DNA of 14,306 nucleotides, from assembly GCA_026419655.1 (NCBI GenBank), contig JANZZA010000628.1, positions 1 to 14,306 on the forward strand. Direction: 5' to 3'. The stretch is from Armatimonadota bacterium (GTDB lineage Bacteria > Armatimonadota > Zipacnadia > Zipacnadales > FEN-943). This document shows positions 13,593 through 14,306 of the stretch, one piece after another. Position numbers and translations under genes: made by a program. Position 1 is the first letter of the stretch; each line of letters opens with the position of its first letter. The notes below the pieces were generated by a model. That model was not told the origin of the DNA and did no database searches. It worked only from the letters and a program-made list of their open reading frames with translations.

Positions 13593-14306
13593 CTACCGAT
13601 GGCTAATGCGGACAAGAACGCCTGAGGGCCAGGCGTCGAAGATTGCCGCGCCGTCTTCCATGCGCGGCGAAAGGCGCCCTAGCTCGCGCCACTGGCCCCT
13701 TACGTACTCCCCTGCTACAGCCGAAATCCGCTCCGCGCCCGGCAAGCCCACAGTAATCTCAACAGGCGCGTAGGCGTCGTGCGCGATTGGAATCGAGACC
13801 ATCAGTATCTCACGGGCCTCAGCCAGCGGGCGACCGTCTGCGCCAACAGCCATAATCGGGTCTTCAGCGGTGGTGCACCTGAAGCCATCGCAGGAAAGCA
13901 CCCCTACACCCTCGATAGCATAGGGCCGACCAGAGGCATCCCAGGCCAGGAGGCCCCAGCCGCGCGGCGATAAACCCAGTCGGGCCCCCGAGAAAACCAG
14001 GCTCCGCACAGGGCCTTCCCCGCGGTGGTCGTGAAAGACAGCCAGTCCGCCCTCTTTCTGCGGCGGGAGCATGACTGTCACGTCCGGGGCATCCGGGTCG
14101 GGCAGCATGATATTGACCCCCGCCTGCGACAGGACATAACGGTAGAGGGCAAGGTCGGGGGTGGCCCTAAGCTCCACCGGGTCGGCGAGATAGAAGACCT
14201 GCCCCTTACCGACGGGATGGCGGAAAAGGACAGGCTGGCCAGCCGACCGGGCGAGTACTTCGGCGCCCGCTGGGGAGACCCTGACGCACGGCGCGGCGTC
14301 GAATAT
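13593..14306 (-). CDS. C-terminal part of a probable glycoside hydrolase (cut by window edge)
   Basis: The open frame runs through the right edge without a start; 237 residues are visible, so the apparent start GTG at 14177 is internal. From the edge: CVRVSPAGAEVLAR, then PVLFRHPVGKGQVFYLADPVEL at 25-46. The pattern V-x-x-x-G-K-G-x-V-x-Y-L-x-x-P is the end of the glutamine-amidotransferase-like (trimerisation) domain found after the catalytic barrel of GH42-type and related hydrolases. The next 190 residues contain strand-rich sections (GGLAVFHDHRGEG, VGVLSCDGFRC, APVEITVGLPGAERISAVAG, GAAIFDAWPSGVLVRI) that fit C-terminal beta-sandwich domains. The catalytic residues are outside the window, so the family and substrate are not settled. 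It fits with the mannosidase and isomerase genes as another carbohydrate enzyme. Confidence 0.65.
   Translation of the reverse strand: MFDAAPCVRVSPAGAEVLARSAGQPVLFRHPVGKGQVFYLADPVELRATPDLALYRYVLSQAGVNIMLPDPDAPDVTVMLPPQKEGGLAVFHDHRGEGPVRSLVFSGARLGLSPRGWGLLAWDASGRPYAIEGVGVLSCDGFRCTTAEDPIMAVGADGRPLAEAREILMVSIPIAHDAYAPVEITVGLPGAERISAVAGEYVRGQWRELGRLSPRMEDGAAIFDAWPSGVLVRISHR

Noticed and set aside
1..14306. CRISPR array, tRNA, rRNA, insertion sequence or phage genes
   Set aside because: Reading both strands, I found no regularly spaced identical repeats, tRNA-like cloverleaf, transposase or phage-type protein.

Overview
The window is GC-rich bacterial chromosome with tightly stacked housekeeping-type and carbohydrate genes separated by several unusually long (250-540 bp) non-coding gaps. 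Gene content (cytoplasmic GH38 alpha-mannosidase, SIS-domain sugar isomerase, xylose-isomerase-like TIM barrel, glycosidase-type C-terminal piece, YbjN-like protein, DUF2330 protein, outer-membrane barrel candidate) suits a Gram-negative-type environmental bacterium from a group such as Armatimonadota or Planctomycetota. That placement is inference; there is no rRNA or marker gene here to fix it. I saw no tRNA, CRISPR array, transposase or phage gene.

Layout. Positions 1-3310 are all on the minus strand: the start of a sugar-phosphate isomerase/epimerase (cut by the left edge), a secreted beta-barrel-like protein, a YbjN-like protein, a small uncertain ORF and an NAD-dependent nucleotide-sugar epimerase. 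Positions 3566-6927 are on the plus strand: a GH38 alpha-mannosidase followed by a SIS-domain sugar isomerase, probably one carbohydrate-catabolic unit. Positions 6928-7337 are a non-coding convergent gap with an AT-rich island and a degenerate repeat tract.

The most notable segment is 7338-10669. A minus-strand polytopic membrane protein carries all three signatures of presenilin-type GxGD intramembrane aspartyl proteases: a membrane Asp in an A-D-I-F context, GLGDYIF, and PALPALP. It is transcribed divergently from a large DUF2330 membrane protein whose C-terminus looks like a type II secretion pseudopilin soluble domain. The two face each other across a short region in which perfect or near-perfect -10 boxes on opposite strands overlap, suggesting a shared bidirectional promoter. 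A protease-substrate or protease-partner relation is a testable guess.

Positions 11199-14306: a zinc-ribbon multi-pass membrane protein (minus), a secreted 3D-domain (MltA-like) cell-wall protein (plus) with a 270-nt structured leader that begins with a consensus-like promoter followed at once by a strong intrinsic terminator hairpin, a long non-coding gap, and the C-terminal part of a probable glycoside hydrolase running off the right edge (minus). Many start codons were reassigned from the longest ORF on the basis of Shine-Dalgarno position and signal peptides; these are noted per gene.
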